Part shown: positions 1 to 9,334 of the stretch, piece by piece | How the letters are laid out: every line of letters starts with the position of its first letter | Position numbering within the stretch: position 1 is the first letter of the stretch | Assembly: GCF_902364365.1 (NCBI RefSeq) | Contig: NZ_CABJDN010000007.1 | Coordinates: 248,001-312,000 of the forward strand | Source of the DNA: Bacteroides intestinalis | GTDB lineage: Bacteria > Bacteroidota > Bacteroidia > Bacteroidales > Bacteroidaceae | Direction of reading: 5' to 3' | DNA: 64,000 nucleotides | Notes under the pieces: model-generated | What the model was told of the DNA's origin: nothing | Seen by the model: the letters and a program-made list of their open reading frames with translations, nothing else | The model's database searches: none | Translations under genes and position numbers: made by a program

Positions 1-2293
1 ATGCATTCACATCAACCGGTACCTTTACAAATTCAAGTGTACCAGCCTCTATTTTAGACAAATCAAGGATATCACCGATAAGTTGCAGGAGCAGTTCGTT
101 ATTGTTTTCGATAATCTTAATATATTCCTCTCGTTCGCAACTCTCCGCTGTTGAATTGAGCAAACTGGAAAATCCGACAATAGCATTCAGAGGAGTACGT
201 ATCTCGTGGCTCATATTTGCAAGGAATGCAGATTTCAGACGGTTCGATTCCTGCGCTTCGTCACGTGCTTTGATTAGTTCCTCTTCCATCTTCTTACGCT
301 GAGTTATAACAAGCAATGACCCTACCAGAGTGAGAGGGATGCCATCAGCTCCACGTTTTTCCACAGTAGCTTGCGCTTCCACCCAATCCATTTTGTACCC
401 ATTCCTGTCACGGGATATGACTCTATATTCTTCACGCACTTTACCTATTCGACCTTCGATCAAATCACGATAGGCGTGTTCTACCCGCTCTTTATCTTCT
501 TTAAAAATTTTAGAAAAATACTCTGTATCTGGAACCGAGAACTTCTCCGCATCGACATTCACTCCCGTATAGCCTAACTCAATAGAGCTGTTTACATCGC
601 AAAGTATCCTATGTTTCTGCAAATCCCAGTTCCATGGTATGATATTGGCTACATCAAGTGCCATCGCCAACTTACAATTGGTATCATAGAACTTTTGCTG
701 CGTACGATAAAGTTCCGTATCGTCAACACAGAAGATATCAATGTAATCCTTTTGGGCGGCAGGAGCCACTACAATATTAAGATAGATATTCGGCTTTGCA
801 AAATATTGAGTATACGTAATGGTTTTGTTTTCTATATGCGCTAACTCTGCAAAATGCAGTGTCATGACAAAATCAGAACCTAAAAGTTCACTTCCCTTAT
901 AGCCTCCAACTACTTCATCCGCAGCAAAATTCATCATAAAACGCCCGTTCATACGCTGGATTTCCATATCCGCTATTCCACCTGTTTCGTTATAAAGAAG
1001 TTTCGCCTTCATATATGCCACCGGCATGTTTTCAAACAAGGTACTCAGTTCCCGGCTTGTTTCCACCTGCCTTTGTTGCACTTCATTCAATTTTGCTAAT
1101 ATGCGGATACGGTGAGACAGAAAAAGAACAAAAGACAAAATAACAAAGAATATTCCTCCGAATACATATTTATATTTTTGAAAAAAATTCTCAGGGCGTC
1201 CGAAAAACACACTGTTGGCTGGACATTGCTTTGAGGAAAAGTTTTTTTGAAGCAATGCAAGATAGTTAAATGTAGGAATTGACCCGGAAGGAATGAAAAA
1301 AGGAATCTCCCGCGCAGGAGTTCCGGAAACGACTGATAAAAGGGTCTCTTTAAGATGCGCCAGAAACTCTTCTTCATCATAAATACATCCTCCAAGCATT
1401 CCACTATTGTTCATCACCGAACCTTTAAGGGCGAAAATCGGAACATTCATATTAGCAATTACCCGATAAGAGTTAGCATTAAGTACAGGCTGACCTGCAA
1501 TTTCGAATTTACTGAACCAAGAGGAAAAAAGCACTCCAGTGGTACGGATATCAATATCATTCAATCGAAATAACAGACTGTCCAATGTCATACTCTCCGC
1601 TGAGTAAAAACAATATTCAAGGTTTGGATATTCGTCTGCCATAAGATGTTTCATGTCACAATCAAGCTGCTGGTTGACATAACGGTCATCCCCTATTAAT
1701 ATCACTTCCTTCAACCGAGGCAGCAGGTGCCGCAGTAAATCTACATTATCCTTCAGAAACATCTTTGCATGCAACACGGTCAGGTTATATTCGTCGGAGA
1801 GAGTCGAGAGTGGAACACGCTGTTCACAGGCGATTGATTTTTTTTCGATATAAGCTTGGGGAGGTCCGTAAAAATCGTCCTCCGCACACAAAATCAACGG
1901 AATATCCCCCCAATGGGCACGGATAGCCTCTTTCAAGAGCAGTGACGGATTCCCCAGCAGAAGTACGGCCTTAGGGGTATGATTGGCATGTTTCCGGAAA
2001 ATTGATTCTTCAACCATAGTGAAATCATCGGCATTTCCAACCATCAGCATATTGAGATGCTCAATCAAAACCGGAAGATCCGCTTCGTTCATCCATTTCT
2101 GCACGGGCTCAATGAAACCATTGCTCCAAGGAGCATCCGAAGTATAAGTATTAATAATGAGCAGACAATTACCACCGACACCCACTGCAGAATTATTCTG
2201 TGCCTGAAGTGTCAGGGTGGAGAATAAAACGAAAAACAATAAATACCCCTGCCACATCCAGGCAGACATCCCCAATATCAAGTTAAATTTCAT
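1..2293 (-). CDS. Membrane histidine kinase with periplasmic binding-protein-like sensor (3' end outside window)
   Basis: My own translation of the minus strand from the ATG at 2291-2293 stays open to the window edge (about 764 codons). It begins with a signal peptide or first membrane helix. A region of about 340 residues follows (starting near [19 protein letters not shown]) that resembles periplasmic substrate-binding folds. A transmembrane helix lies near residues 375-396 ([14 protein letters not shown]). Two PAS-like regions follow, then a HisKA segment with the phospho-acceptor His in [12 protein letters not shown] near residue 695. The ATPase domain, and any receiver or HTH domain, lie beyond the edge, so it cannot be said whether this is a hybrid protein. 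It lies 93 bp downstream of the next kinase on the same strand and may be co-transcribed with it. It probably senses a small periplasmic ligand. The kinase call is firm; the ligand is unknown. Confidence 0.88.
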   Translation of the reverse strand, partial: MKFNLILGMSAWMWQGYLLFFVLFSTLTLQAQNNSAVGVGGNCLLIINTYTSDAPWSNGFIEPVQKWMNEADLPVLIEHLNMLMVGNADDFTMVEESIFRKHANHTPKAVLLLGNPSLLLKEAIRAHWGDIPLILCAEDDFYGPPQAYIEKKSIACEQRVPLSTLSDEYNLTVLHAKMFLKDNVDLLRHLLPRLKEVILIGDDRYVNQQLDCDMKHLMADEYPNLEYCFYSAESMTLDSLLFRLNDIDIRTTGVLFSSWFSKFEIAGQPVLNANSYRVIANMNVPIFALKGSVMNNSGMLGGCIYDEEEFLAHLKETLLSVVSGTPAREIPFFIPSGSIPTFNYLALLQKNFSSKQCPANSVFFGRPENFFQKYKYVFGGIFFVILSFVLFLSHRIRILAKLNEVQQRQVETSRELSTLFENMPVAYMKAKLLYNETGGIADMEIQRMNGRFMMNFAADEVVGGYKGSELLGSDFVMTLHFAELAHIENKTITYTQYFAKPNIYLNIVVAPAAQKDYIDIFCVDDTELYRTQQKFYDTNCKLAMALDVANIIPWNWDLQKHRILCDVNSSIELGYTGVNVDAEKFSVPDTEYFSKIFKEDKERVEHAYRDLIEGRIGKVREEYRVISRDRNGYKMDWVEAQATVEKRGADGIPLTLVGSLLVITQRKKMEEELIKARDEAQESNRLKSAFLANMSHEIRTPLNAIVGFSSLLNSTAESCEREEYIKIIENNNELLLQLIGDILDLSKIEAGTLEFVKVPVDVNA

Positions 2294-2386
2294 ATATGAT
2301 TACCATAAAGGTTTTATTAAAGGAAAGCCAATCGTGTATAGTTATGAACCGTTTACATCAATCTATCTTTAATCTTATAGAAAGTT

Positions 2387-5104
2387 CTATTTCTCCAAGA
2401 AAAGTTCAAGCAACTGCTTCCGCTTTACCGGTTTGGGCAAGAAAGCATTACATCCGGCATCTATAGCGCTGACACGGTCGGTATCGAAAGTATTAGCTGT
2501 AAGTGCTATAATCGGGATGTCACTATTGAACTCCCGAATTTTCCGAGTCGCTTCCAGACCGTCCATGACAGGCATTTTCAAATCCATAAGCACGAAATCA
2601 AACCTCCCATTACGAATCTCCTCAACAGCTTCCACACCATTAGTCACCCGTAACAAGTCATAATCTTTAAGGATATTCCGCACTAACAAAAAATTGCTAT
2701 CGCTATCTTCGGCCACCAGTATTTTGAACTTCCTGTCACCACTTTCGCCAGATACGGGACGACAGTTCGGAAGAGATGTTTCCGAACAACAGACATCTCC
2801 ATATTGGAAGATTTCACACGGAACCCATGCCCAAAAAGTCGATCCAATCCCCTGCTCAGAAGTGAATCCGATCTCTCCATCCGCAGCTTCAACAATTGCC
2901 CGGGAGATTGCCAATCCAAGTCCTGTACCTTGAACAAATTCATTCAGCTTCTGGAAACGACCGAAAACCCGATCCTGCAATTCTTTTGGGATACCTGCCC
3001 CTGTATCCTCCACATAAATCCGAATACCTCCTTTTTCAACGGAGTATCCCATTCTGATATATCCCGACCTGGTATATTTTATCGCATTGGTCAGGAAGTT
3101 CATCCATACCTGCTTAAGCCGGTTACTGTCGAGAAAAATCCAGCATTCCGGACAAGGACTATCTTGAAGCAATTCCACGTCAGCGTTCAGAATCTTCGAC
3201 CGCATCATCACATAGAGTTCATTGCACAGTTGCGTCAAGTTAAACCGTTCCCGTTTCCGATCAATAATTCCCGACTCAATCTTCGAAAGATCCAGAATGT
3301 CATTGATTAGTCGCAGCAACAAGTCATTGTTGGACTCGATGATATGCCAGTACTCCGCCTTTTCATCCGGGTCGTCACAATCAACCAGCAATTCGGAAAA
3401 TCCGACGATAGCATTCAGCGGCGTACGTATCTCATGACTCATATTAGCCAGAAATGCCGATTTCAGCCGATCGGAAAGTTCAGCCTTGTTCTTCATTTCC
3501 TTCAACTCCTGAGCCATTCTTTCCCACTTCGTATTGTTGAAAGCAATGCCGGTATAGCGAATGACGTTTCCCTTCTTATCACGTTCGGACGGGAGACCGG
3601 TAACAATAAGTGTTTGCCAATCCTGATCCCATTTGGTACGGGAGCGATACTGAAGCGAGAACTCCTTATACTGCCCAATAGACATGCCGACCATATTTTC
3701 ACGAACACGTTCCGTATCCTCAGGATGAGCAGCATTCAGATAATCCTCGGGCATAATTGCTTTTTCGGGATTGAAATCGTTTACCGGATCATTGAACGAC
3801 CGGTATTGGCGGGTCTCCACATCGTAATCCCAATAAGACATACCGACGGTCTTGAACGTCAGTTCCATTTTGTAATTCCGTTCCTTAAGCTCCTCATTCA
3901 ATTGATGAAGCTTAGAAATATTCTGTCTAAATCCGGTAAAGCGGATGACTTCTCCGGCCTCTCCAAATTCAAAAGGAACTCCCGTAATATTGCAGTACTG
4001 CCATGTATCATCATACTTGGTCTGAATGCGGCAGGTAAAATTGATGTTCATATTCTGCCCCAACAGCATAGACTGCAAGGCATCATTGGCCAAAGATCTG
4101 TCTTCAGGATGAATCACATTCAAGTACTCCTCCAAAGATACCAACTTGTCAGAAGCATAATCATTAACCGGGTCGTTGTAAGATTCGAATTTTTGCATTT
4201 GCACATTGAAATCCCAGTGAACTATATCATTGACTTTCATGGCCAGTTCACGTTTAGCCAAAAGATCCTGCGTTTTTTTCGACATTCGTATCTTTTCGGT
4301 CACATCCAACTGGGTTCCAACGATTTGCAATTTACCCAGATGTTCGGTTGAAAGCCGCATACGGCTCTCGTAATACCGATATTCTCCTTCCTGTTCATTG
4401 AAAATACGTACTGTAAGCTGTCCTTGCCCGATTTCTCCATTTATCAATTTGGAGAAGAGTTCCTTTAAGGGAGTGCAGTCCTGCGGATGAAGCATCGGTA
4501 ATAATTGCTCCAAGGACATACCACTCTCGAAAACAGGATTTCCATGTAATACCCCGAACTCCATTTTGCGCACGTCGTATACCCACGAAAACATATTCGC
4601 AGCCTCCATCGCCATCTCCAGATTTTTCTTACTTTCCTCCGTACGATACTCCGCCTCTTTGGTAGAAGTCACATCGTTGGTAAGCAGCATATGGCCTACA
4701 ATAATCCCTTTCTTATTGGTTATCGATACAATCTTGACCTCGTAGATAATGGTATTTTTGTTGCAAGTACGGAAATACTCCTGATTTACCCGGTCAAAAT
4801 CATACTCAAATTCAAGCACTATATCCTCCCCGGACTGAATTCTCGCTAAAAGTTTCTCATCCACATAAGGGCTGTCAAACAGATTGACTTTGTTTATCAC
4901 CGCATCGAATTCGACACCGTACATAAGCCGTGCCCTCTCGTTTAAACAACGCAGGACACCTGTCGTATCATAAATTTCCACCCCCATCGGCAGACGGGCG
5001 AACACGCTCTCTGTCAAAAATATCTGTTCATGTAGCAATTCCAGCATCTCTTTTGCAAATGCTGCACCGCCTTCATTGCAAGTTAGTGTTTCCGGCCGTT
5101 CCAT
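2387..5104 (-). CDS. Cytoplasmic hybrid histidine kinase/response regulator with multiple PAS domains
   Basis: This 905-residue protein has no signal peptide and no obvious membrane helix, so the kinase is soluble. About four PAS-like modules fill residues 30-530, and the repeated phrase FNDPVND in the last modules suggests internal duplication. HisKA follows with [14 protein letters not shown] (His near 557). The HATPase_c domain shows an N box (NFLTNAIKYT), G1 (DTGAGIPKE, near 700) and G2 (GTGLGLAIS, near 728). A C-terminal receiver carries the phospho-acceptor Asp in LMDLKMP (about D841) and the conserved Lys in LPKP (about K891). There is no DNA-binding output, so phosphate probably passes to another protein. 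The gene starts 16 bp after the AraC-type gene and is probably in the same transcript. Confidence 0.93.
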   Translation of the reverse strand: MERPETLTCNEGGAAFAKEMLELLHEQIFLTESVFARLPMGVEIYDTTGVLRCLNERARLMYGVEFDAVINKVNLFDSPYVDEKLLARIQSGEDIVLEFEYDFDRVNQEYFRTCNKNTIIYEVKIVSITNKKGIIVGHMLLTNDVTSTKEAEYRTEESKKNLEMAMEAANMFSWVYDVRKMEFGVLHGNPVFESGMSLEQLLPMLHPQDCTPLKELFSKLINGEIGQGQLTVRIFNEQEGEYRYYESRMRLSTEHLGKLQIVGTQLDVTEKIRMSKKTQDLLAKRELAMKVNDIVHWDFNVQMQKFESYNDPVNDYASDKLVSLEEYLNVIHPEDRSLANDALQSMLLGQNMNINFTCRIQTKYDDTWQYCNITGVPFEFGEAGEVIRFTGFRQNISKLHQLNEELKERNYKMELTFKTVGMSYWDYDVETRQYRSFNDPVNDFNPEKAIMPEDYLNAAHPEDTERVRENMVGMSIGQYKEFSLQYRSRTKWDQDWQTLIVTGLPSERDKKGNVIRYTGIAFNNTKWERMAQELKEMKNKAELSDRLKSAFLANMSHEIRTPLNAIVGFSELLVDCDDPDEKAEYWHIIESNNDLLLRLINDILDLSKIESGIIDRKRERFNLTQLCNELYVMMRSKILNADVELLQDSPCPECWIFLDSNRLKQVWMNFLTNAIKYTRSGYIRMGYSVEKGGIRIYVEDTGAGIPKELQDRVFGRFQKLNEFVQGTGLGLAISRAIVEAADGEIGFTSEQGIGSTFWAWVPCEIFQYGDVCCSETSLPNCRPVSGESGDRKFKILVAEDSDSNFLLVRNILKDYDLLRVTNGVEAVEEIRNGRFDFVLMDLKMPVMDGLEATRKIREFNSDIPIIALTANTFDTDRVSAIDAGCNAFLPKPVKRKQLLELFLEK

Positions 5105-5120
5105 TTCTCTGGTTTTGTTG

Positions 5121-5960
5121 TTATCGAATAATGTGAATTGTACGCCGATATTCTGTCGGAGACATCCCCGTATATCGGCGAAAAAAGCGACTCAACGACG
5201 ATTGGTTTGAAAACCCCGTCTGCCGTACAATGTCTTTTATCTCAAGATTTGCATCTCGAAGCAGTGCCTTTACCTCAAGCACAACATGATCTGCAAGCAG
5301 CTCGCGGGCCGACTGACCATTTACCTCCTGAATGGTCCGGGTCAGATATTGAGGCGTAATGCACAGTTTATCTGCATAAAACGCCATTTCTTTGTGATTC
5401 TTATAGTGTTCATAGACCAACATTGCAAACCGGAAAGCAATACTTTCCTTATTAGAATTCAATGGAACGAGATCTGCCCCTCGGTTTACCGTTTTCTGGA
5501 AATGAACATAGAAATCCCAATAATAGATACGTAACAAATGCAAAATAGTCTCCCTTCGGAAAGCAGGATCATCAGAACTGTTCCGAAAATCAATCACACG
5601 GCAGAAACCAAGAAACCTCAGAACTTCACTCCGATTCAACCGGATTTGGAAATTCTTACGCATATAAAAGAAAAAATCAGGTGTGATCTTCCCCAAACTG
5701 CTCATGGTGTCCAAAAACATTGTTTTGTCGATTTTGAAAAAAGTCATGGAGAAATCGGGACTTACCTCACGGACCGATACCGACTGCAGTGGCAAAATTG
5801 TCACCAGGTCGTTTTTAGATACCTGCCGACTGACTGAAAAAACCTTTATTACAGCCGTCCCACCCGTACAAACCCCACTAAACCCTTCCGCCAAATACGC
5901 TTCATGCTCATCTGCTGGAAGGGCAGAGAGATCGGTATATATATGATAATTACCATCCAT
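5121..5960 (-). CDS. AraC-family transcriptional regulator
   Basis: The C-terminal hundred residues form a typical AraC double helix-turn-helix: first HTH around DKLCITPQYLTRTIQE, second around EIKDIVRQTGFSNQSSLSRF, ending RYTGMSPTEYRRT. The N-terminal part (about 170 residues) is a probable ligand-binding or cupin-like region without a recognised motif. I chose the ATG at 5958-5960 (279 aa). A TTG ten codons upstream lies inside a good -7 box (TATCTTTG, 5988-5995) and so precedes any transcript. The gene is followed closely by the hybrid kinase, which suggests a shared sensory pathway. Its target is not visible from sequence. Confidence 0.9.
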   Translation of the reverse strand: MDGNYHIYTDLSALPADEHEAYLAEGFSGVCTGGTAVIKVFSVSRQVSKNDLVTILPLQSVSVREVSPDFSMTFFKIDKTMFLDTMSSLGKITPDFFFYMRKNFQIRLNRSEVLRFLGFCRVIDFRNSSDDPAFRRETILHLLRIYYWDFYVHFQKTVNRGADLVPLNSNKESIAFRFAMLVYEHYKNHKEMAFYADKLCITPQYLTRTIQEVNGQSARELLADHVVLEVKALLRDANLEIKDIVRQTGFSNQSSLSRFFRRYTGMSPTEYRRTIHIIR

Positions 5961-5987
5961 CTGAAATGTCGTGGTTAAAATGAATAA

Positions 5988-5995
5988 CAAAGATA
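5988..5995 (-). promoter_or_regulatory. -7 box of the AraC/kinase transcript
   Basis: On the minus strand the sequence reads TATCTTTG, a perfect Bacteroides TAnnTTTG -7 element, about 28 bp upstream of the chosen ATG. No TTTG stands at the usual distance upstream, so the promoter may need an activator. Confidence 0.55.
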
Positions 5996-6361
5996 CAATT
6001 TTATCTCCAATCGGCTTTCAGGTTGCAAAAACAGAACGCGAATAGCAAGTTTCGGTGCCAACAACAAGAGCCTCTACACCCTATTTCTGAGGATGTACGT
6101 ACGAACTGTATCACAATAGCTACCGGACTCACCCTGAAAATAAGCATATCGTTGATATTTGTATACCGATAAAGCTTCTTTAAATTTCTCTCTTTTTAAG
6201 TTGGTCACTCATATTCTTAATTTCGTCATAAGGAATCTGCAGGTTGGTCTACAAACTTTTTACGAGAAGATTATTCAGCTTATCTTTGCATCAAACGAAG
6301 TGCTTCCAGAAAGACTAAAACAGACTAAATAATATAAAGTGGTATAAAATAAATTATCGCA
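5996..6361. other. Intergenic region upstream of the small protein
   Basis: No gene was recognised in these 366 bp. The right half holds the first copy of the repeated promoter module (6205-6288). The left half (6000-6200) shows no convincing ORF or hairpin. Confidence 0.6.
6205..6288 (+). promoter_or_regulatory. Promoter module, copy 1 of 3
   Basis: This 84-bp block ends in a -7 box, TATCTTTG (6281-6288), 73 bp before the small gene at 6362. It is repeated with roughly 75 percent identity (by eye) at 6922-7006 upstream of the surface protein. Shared cores include TTTCGTCATAAG and GTCTACAAACT. The shared upstream sequence suggests that both genes respond to the same regulator. Confidence 0.65.
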
Positions 6362-6580
6362 ATGACAGACAATATTTTAATTTTCCGGACTTCTATAAAA
6401 AAGGAGCAGGAGATAAAGAGAATAGAGAAATTGTTCATCCATTTCCCGCAGATTCATATATGGAATGTAGACTTTGAAGATTGGGAAAAGATACTGAGAA
6501 TAGAATGTCAGGGGATAACCCCGGCTACAGTCTCGGACGCACTGCGGACAATTGATATCTGTGCAACAGAGTTGGAATAA
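6362..6580 (+). CDS. Small hypothetical protein, possible ferredoxin-like (HMA-like) fold
   Basis: This 72-residue acidic protein has the pattern strand (NILIFRTSI), helix (KKEQEIKRIEKLFIHF), strand (IHIWNVDFED), strand (KILRIECQG), helix (TPATVSDALRTIDICATEL). That is a beta-alpha-beta-beta-alpha order like heavy-metal-associated domains, but the metal-binding CxxC is absent, so metal binding is unlikely. It has no signal peptide. It has its own promoter (box at 6281-6288), and a second, box-less copy of the module starts just after its stop codon. The ORF is well placed and has sensible composition; the function is not known. Confidence 0.7.
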   Translation: MTDNILIFRTSIKKEQEIKRIEKLFIHFPQIHIWNVDFEDWEKILRIECQGITPATVSDALRTIDICATELE

Positions 6581-6584
6581 ACAG

Positions 6585-6643
6585 AAACAGCGCGGTTCGT
6601 CTACCAGCTTTTCAAGAAAGAATGATTAGGCTCATTGCGCTTG
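6585..6643 (+). repeat. Degenerate promoter module, copy 2 of 3
   Basis: The block starts five bases after the small gene's stop codon. It matches the 3' two-thirds of the module upstream of 7060: AAACAGC, GGTTCGTCTAC and AAGAATGATT are shared in order. The -7 box is replaced by a sequence ending GCGCTTG, so this copy probably no longer initiates transcription. Confidence 0.6.
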
Positions 6644-6684
6644 TGGAACTTAAGTTAAGTAACTAATATACCGCAATGCAAAGA

Positions 6685-6892
6685 ACTAATCATCACAATG
6701 CAAGAAACTAATTCTCAAAATACACATTTTTATTCTTACAACAACTGTTGTAAGATAAAACAATATCTATTGTAATATAATAACACAGTTGTTGTAAGAT
6801 TCAACAACAGCTATAGTATGAATAGTTTTATGCATTTCCGAAAATAGATTCTTGCATTCTGAGAGTTAGTTTATCGCATGTTGAGGATTGGT
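6685..6892. repeat. Imperfect long inverted repeat enclosing two palindromes
   Basis: The left arm (6685-6721) and the reverse complement of the right arm (6856-6892) align over 37 bp with about three-quarters identity; ACTAAT and ATGC cores are shared. Between them lies a 10-bp-arm palindrome at 6734-6755 (TCTTACAACA, 2-bp spacer, TGTTGTAAGA) and a second inverted repeat at 6788-6808 (GTTGTTG, 7-bp loop, CAACAAC) containing the same TTGTAAGAT word. The 479-bp gap between 6581 and 7059 holds this, the degenerate copy and the promoter module, but no gene. Confidence 0.6.
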
Positions 6893-6921
6893 TTATCACA
6901 CCAAAGAAATTATGGAAATAA

Positions 6922-7006
6922 TCACTCATATTCATCATTTCGTCATAAGAAACAGCATGGTTCGTCTACAAACTCTTTAGGGAAGAATGATTTAGACTTA
7001 CCTTTG
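6922..7006 (+). promoter_or_regulatory. Promoter module, copy 3 of 3, for the surface-repeat protein
   Basis: This 85-bp block matches 6205-6288. It ends in the -7 box TACCTTTG (6999-7006), 53 bp before the start of the surface-repeat gene. Confidence 0.65.
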
Positions 7007-7059
7007 TCACCGAAATCAAGATGATAGAAATATAAAGATTAGTAACAAAGAAAAAACAA

Positions 7060-8052
7060 ATGATGAAGAAGATTTTAGTTTTAATACTATGTGTATTAGT
7101 TTATAGCGCATTGTTTGCTCAATCCAATGAAGACAAGAAAACCGTATTTCAATTGAGTTTTGTCCCACCCCTGAGTACCAATGGAGCCTATTCGTATCAG
7201 TATACGAATACTGTTTCACTCAACTTACTTGTAGGTGTTTCCAGAAATGAGGAGGCATTCACCTGGGGAGGAATCTCAAACATTATTCTGAATGATGCCA
7301 AAGGTTTTCAGATGGCAGGGCTTTCAAACTATGTAGGAAATGACGGACAGGGAGTACAGTCTGCGGGATTGGCTAATATAAATAAGAATAAGTTCAGTGG
7401 TTTCCAGATGGCAGGACTGGCAAATACAGCTTCTGAAATGACCGGGTTCCAATTTGCCGGATTAGTAAATATTGCAAAAGAAGTAAACGGTTTGCAGATT
7501 GCCGGATTAGTCAACATTGCAAAAGAGGTCAATGGCATACAATTTGCCGGACTGGTTAATATAGCGGATAAGAGTGACTGTCCCATCGGATTAATCAACA
7601 TCATTAAAAATGGTGAGATGGGGGTTGCTGTCACTTATGATGCATTGGGAAGTACGATAGCCACATTCCGTTCGGGCGGCAGATACACTTATGGCATTAT
7701 AGGTGTTGGATATAACCATAAAACAGAGAATAGCTCATTGGTGGCTGAAGGCGGATTCGGTGCTCATATTCCTGTTACTTCCTGGTTCAGGATTAACAAT
7801 GAACTTAAAGCCTCAACCATCGGAAACGATTCGGATGAACCTGTCTTGAATACTGGATATTCGCTCATACCGTCCTTCAGAATCGGGAAGCATATTGAGT
7901 TATTCGGAGGGGTAGGCATAAACTATATGATGACCAAAGATGTAAGCAACAGCAAAATATTCCCGAACCATTCCTTATGGAAAAAGGCTGAGTCTACAAA
8001 ACTGCAACAATTGTATATCGGTTACCAGTTCGGTATACAATATATATTCTGA
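7060..8052 (+). CDS. Secreted or surface protein with GxQxAGLxN repeats (LA_2272-like)
   Basis: The protein has 330 residues with a clear signal peptide (MMKKILVLILCVLVYSALFAQS). Residues 82-185 contain about six short repeats of the form GFQMAGLxN / GLQIAGLVNIAKEVN, the pattern of the LA_2272 surface-repeat proteins of Bacteroidetes and Leptospira. The C-terminal half alternates hydrophobic and polar residues and ends in aromatic strands (QLYIGYQFGIQYIF), as in an outer-membrane beta-barrel. Its role is unknown; it is probably exported to the outer membrane. It has the same promoter module as the small gene at 6362. A hairpin at 8091-8113 follows it. Confidence 0.8.
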   Translation: MMKKILVLILCVLVYSALFAQSNEDKKTVFQLSFVPPLSTNGAYSYQYTNTVSLNLLVGVSRNEEAFTWGGISNIILNDAKGFQMAGLSNYVGNDGQGVQSAGLANINKNKFSGFQMAGLANTASEMTGFQFAGLVNIAKEVNGLQIAGLVNIAKEVNGIQFAGLVNIADKSDCPIGLINIIKNGEMGVAVTYDALGSTIATFRSGGRYTYGIIGVGYNHKTENSSLVAEGGFGAHIPVTSWFRINNELKASTIGNDSDEPVLNTGYSLIPSFRIGKHIELFGGVGINYMMTKDVSNSKIFPNHSLWKKAESTKLQQLYIGYQFGIQYIF

Positions 8053-8090
8053 TAGTTCAATTCAATACTCTTTATACTCAATATCCTCTG

Positions 8091-8113
8091 AATCTACATT
8101 TTGACTGTAGATT
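8091..8113 (+). terminator. Hairpin after the surface-repeat gene
   Basis: Arms AATCTACA (8091-8098) and TGTAGATT (8106-8113) enclose a 7-base loop, 38 bp after the stop codon. The T-tract is weak, so this is a plausible rather than certain terminator. Confidence 0.5.
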
Positions 8114-8136
8114 TAGGGGATTTACAAAAAAAGAAC

Positions 8137-8228
8137 TATATTTGCCCCGAATTCTAAAAGCAAATATTTTGGGCACAATTCTTAAATTTGTTATTGCTTA
8201 ATATTAGCCTCACAAACCACAGGCTAAT
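8137..8228 (+). promoter_or_regulatory. Promoter and structured leader of the rteC-like gene
   Basis: A -7 box TATATTTG lies at 8137-8144, about 235 bp before the ATG, which implies a long untranslated leader. The leader contains a hairpin with arms ATTAGCCT (8203-8210) and AGGCTAAT (8221-8228) followed by a T-rich stretch. Further on (8320-8365) lie complementary short segments around GCAGG...CCTG and TTCAG...CTGAA. This layout would suit attenuation. No known riboswitch was recognised. Confidence 0.45.
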
Positions 8229-8378
8229 TTCTTTCGTTTGAATAATTCTTATTCAGACAGGTTTTTCATTTTATCATTTTTAGTATTAACTACATTGTCT
8301 CTGCAAGGCAATTGTAATTTGCTATTCAGACTTTTAGCAGGTTTCGCTGCAACCGCCTGAAAGTTATGGATGCGCTGA

Positions 8379-9224
8379 ATGCGAATGAAGAATTTCGTAA
8401 AGAACATTAAGCAAGACATAGAAGTAGAAATCAAAAGAATTGAGCAACAAGATATTGATATCCTTGATAAGATAAAGCAAATAGTCGGCTTCATACAGAT
8501 TTCACTCGTCCGGCTAAAAGCAACCATTGCGGACTATCAGTTTGTCAATCCCGAGGAAGAGATTCTTTTCTTTAAAGTCCGGAAACCACAAATATCCGGT
8601 CTACTGATATTTTATATCCGTCTGTATCAGATTGAAAAGAATCGGATCGGGAAATCACCGTCAGCTCAATATAAATACCTGAAGGAGGAATATGAAAGTC
8701 TGAAGAACATCTCTTCGGACAAGAATTTCTATAACTATTATCAAGCCGGTAAAACCGACTCAGATCATTTGTATTTCATGAGAAAGCATTATGATATCCT
8801 TTCAAATGTTCACTGCCACTCGTTGGATAGAGATACTTCTTTTTCCACTTTGCATGATTCCAGCGTAGCAGAGATCTTAGCAAATAAGCTACTCACTCAT
8901 TATCTCTCCACAGAGATTGATGCGTTATCGGAAAAACTACACCTTAAATTCACTTCCATCATAGAAAGCAAACTATTGCAATGGACGGAAAGTAAGGTGT
9001 CATTGGTAGAATTCATTTATGCGCTATATGCCGGAAAATGCTTTAATAATGGTAACACGAACCTGAAAGACATCGCTTTCTGTTGCGAAACTCTTTTTGA
9101 TATTGAGATTGGTGATTTCTACCGGATATTTCTTGAAATCAGGAACAGGAAGAAAAGCAGGACACAATTTCTGGATAAACTGAAAGAGAAAATAACCCAA
9201 ATGATGGATGAACTTGACAGATAA
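8379..9224 (+). CDS. RteC-family protein
   Basis: The 281-residue protein matches the RteC family in order and length: NPEEEILFFKVRKPQISGLLIFYIRLYQIE near the N terminus, FYNYYQAGKTDSDHLYFMR in the middle, SLVEFIYALYAG and the end GDFYRIFLEIRNRKKSRTQFLDKL. RteC of the conjugative transposon CTnDOT is a DNA-binding activator of excision genes, but RteC-like genes also sit alone in Bacteroides chromosomes. No integrase or transfer gene is present here, so this is probably a stand-alone regulator or a remnant of an element. The ATG at 8379 and a second ATG at 8385 are both usable. Confidence 0.85.
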   Translation: MRMKNFVKNIKQDIEVEIKRIEQQDIDILDKIKQIVGFIQISLVRLKATIADYQFVNPEEEILFFKVRKPQISGLLIFYIRLYQIEKNRIGKSPSAQYKYLKEEYESLKNISSDKNFYNYYQAGKTDSDHLYFMRKHYDILSNVHCHSLDRDTSFSTLHDSSVAEILANKLLTHYLSTEIDALSEKLHLKFTSIIESKLLQWTESKVSLVEFIYALYAGKCFNNGNTNLKDIAFCCETLFDIEIGDFYRIFLEIRNRKKSRTQFLDKLKEKITQMMDELDR

Positions 9225-9334
9225 ACAAAGAATATTTCATAGCGTCTTGTGACATCTTGTGAATTATGCAAATGGCTAATATCCAACTTTGCCGGAAAAT
9301 TACTTAACCCGCAAAGAAAGACAATAGCTTATTT

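Noticed and set aside
3344..4351. Long plus-strand ORF (335 codons) inside the hybrid kinase gene
   Set aside because: It is a shadow on the opposite strand of a gene with clear kinase motifs, and its composition is unlike a real protein.
5961..5990. TTG start giving a 289-residue AraC protein
   Set aside because: The TTG is inside the -7 box, so it would not be transcribed from that promoter. The ATG at 5960 is preferred.
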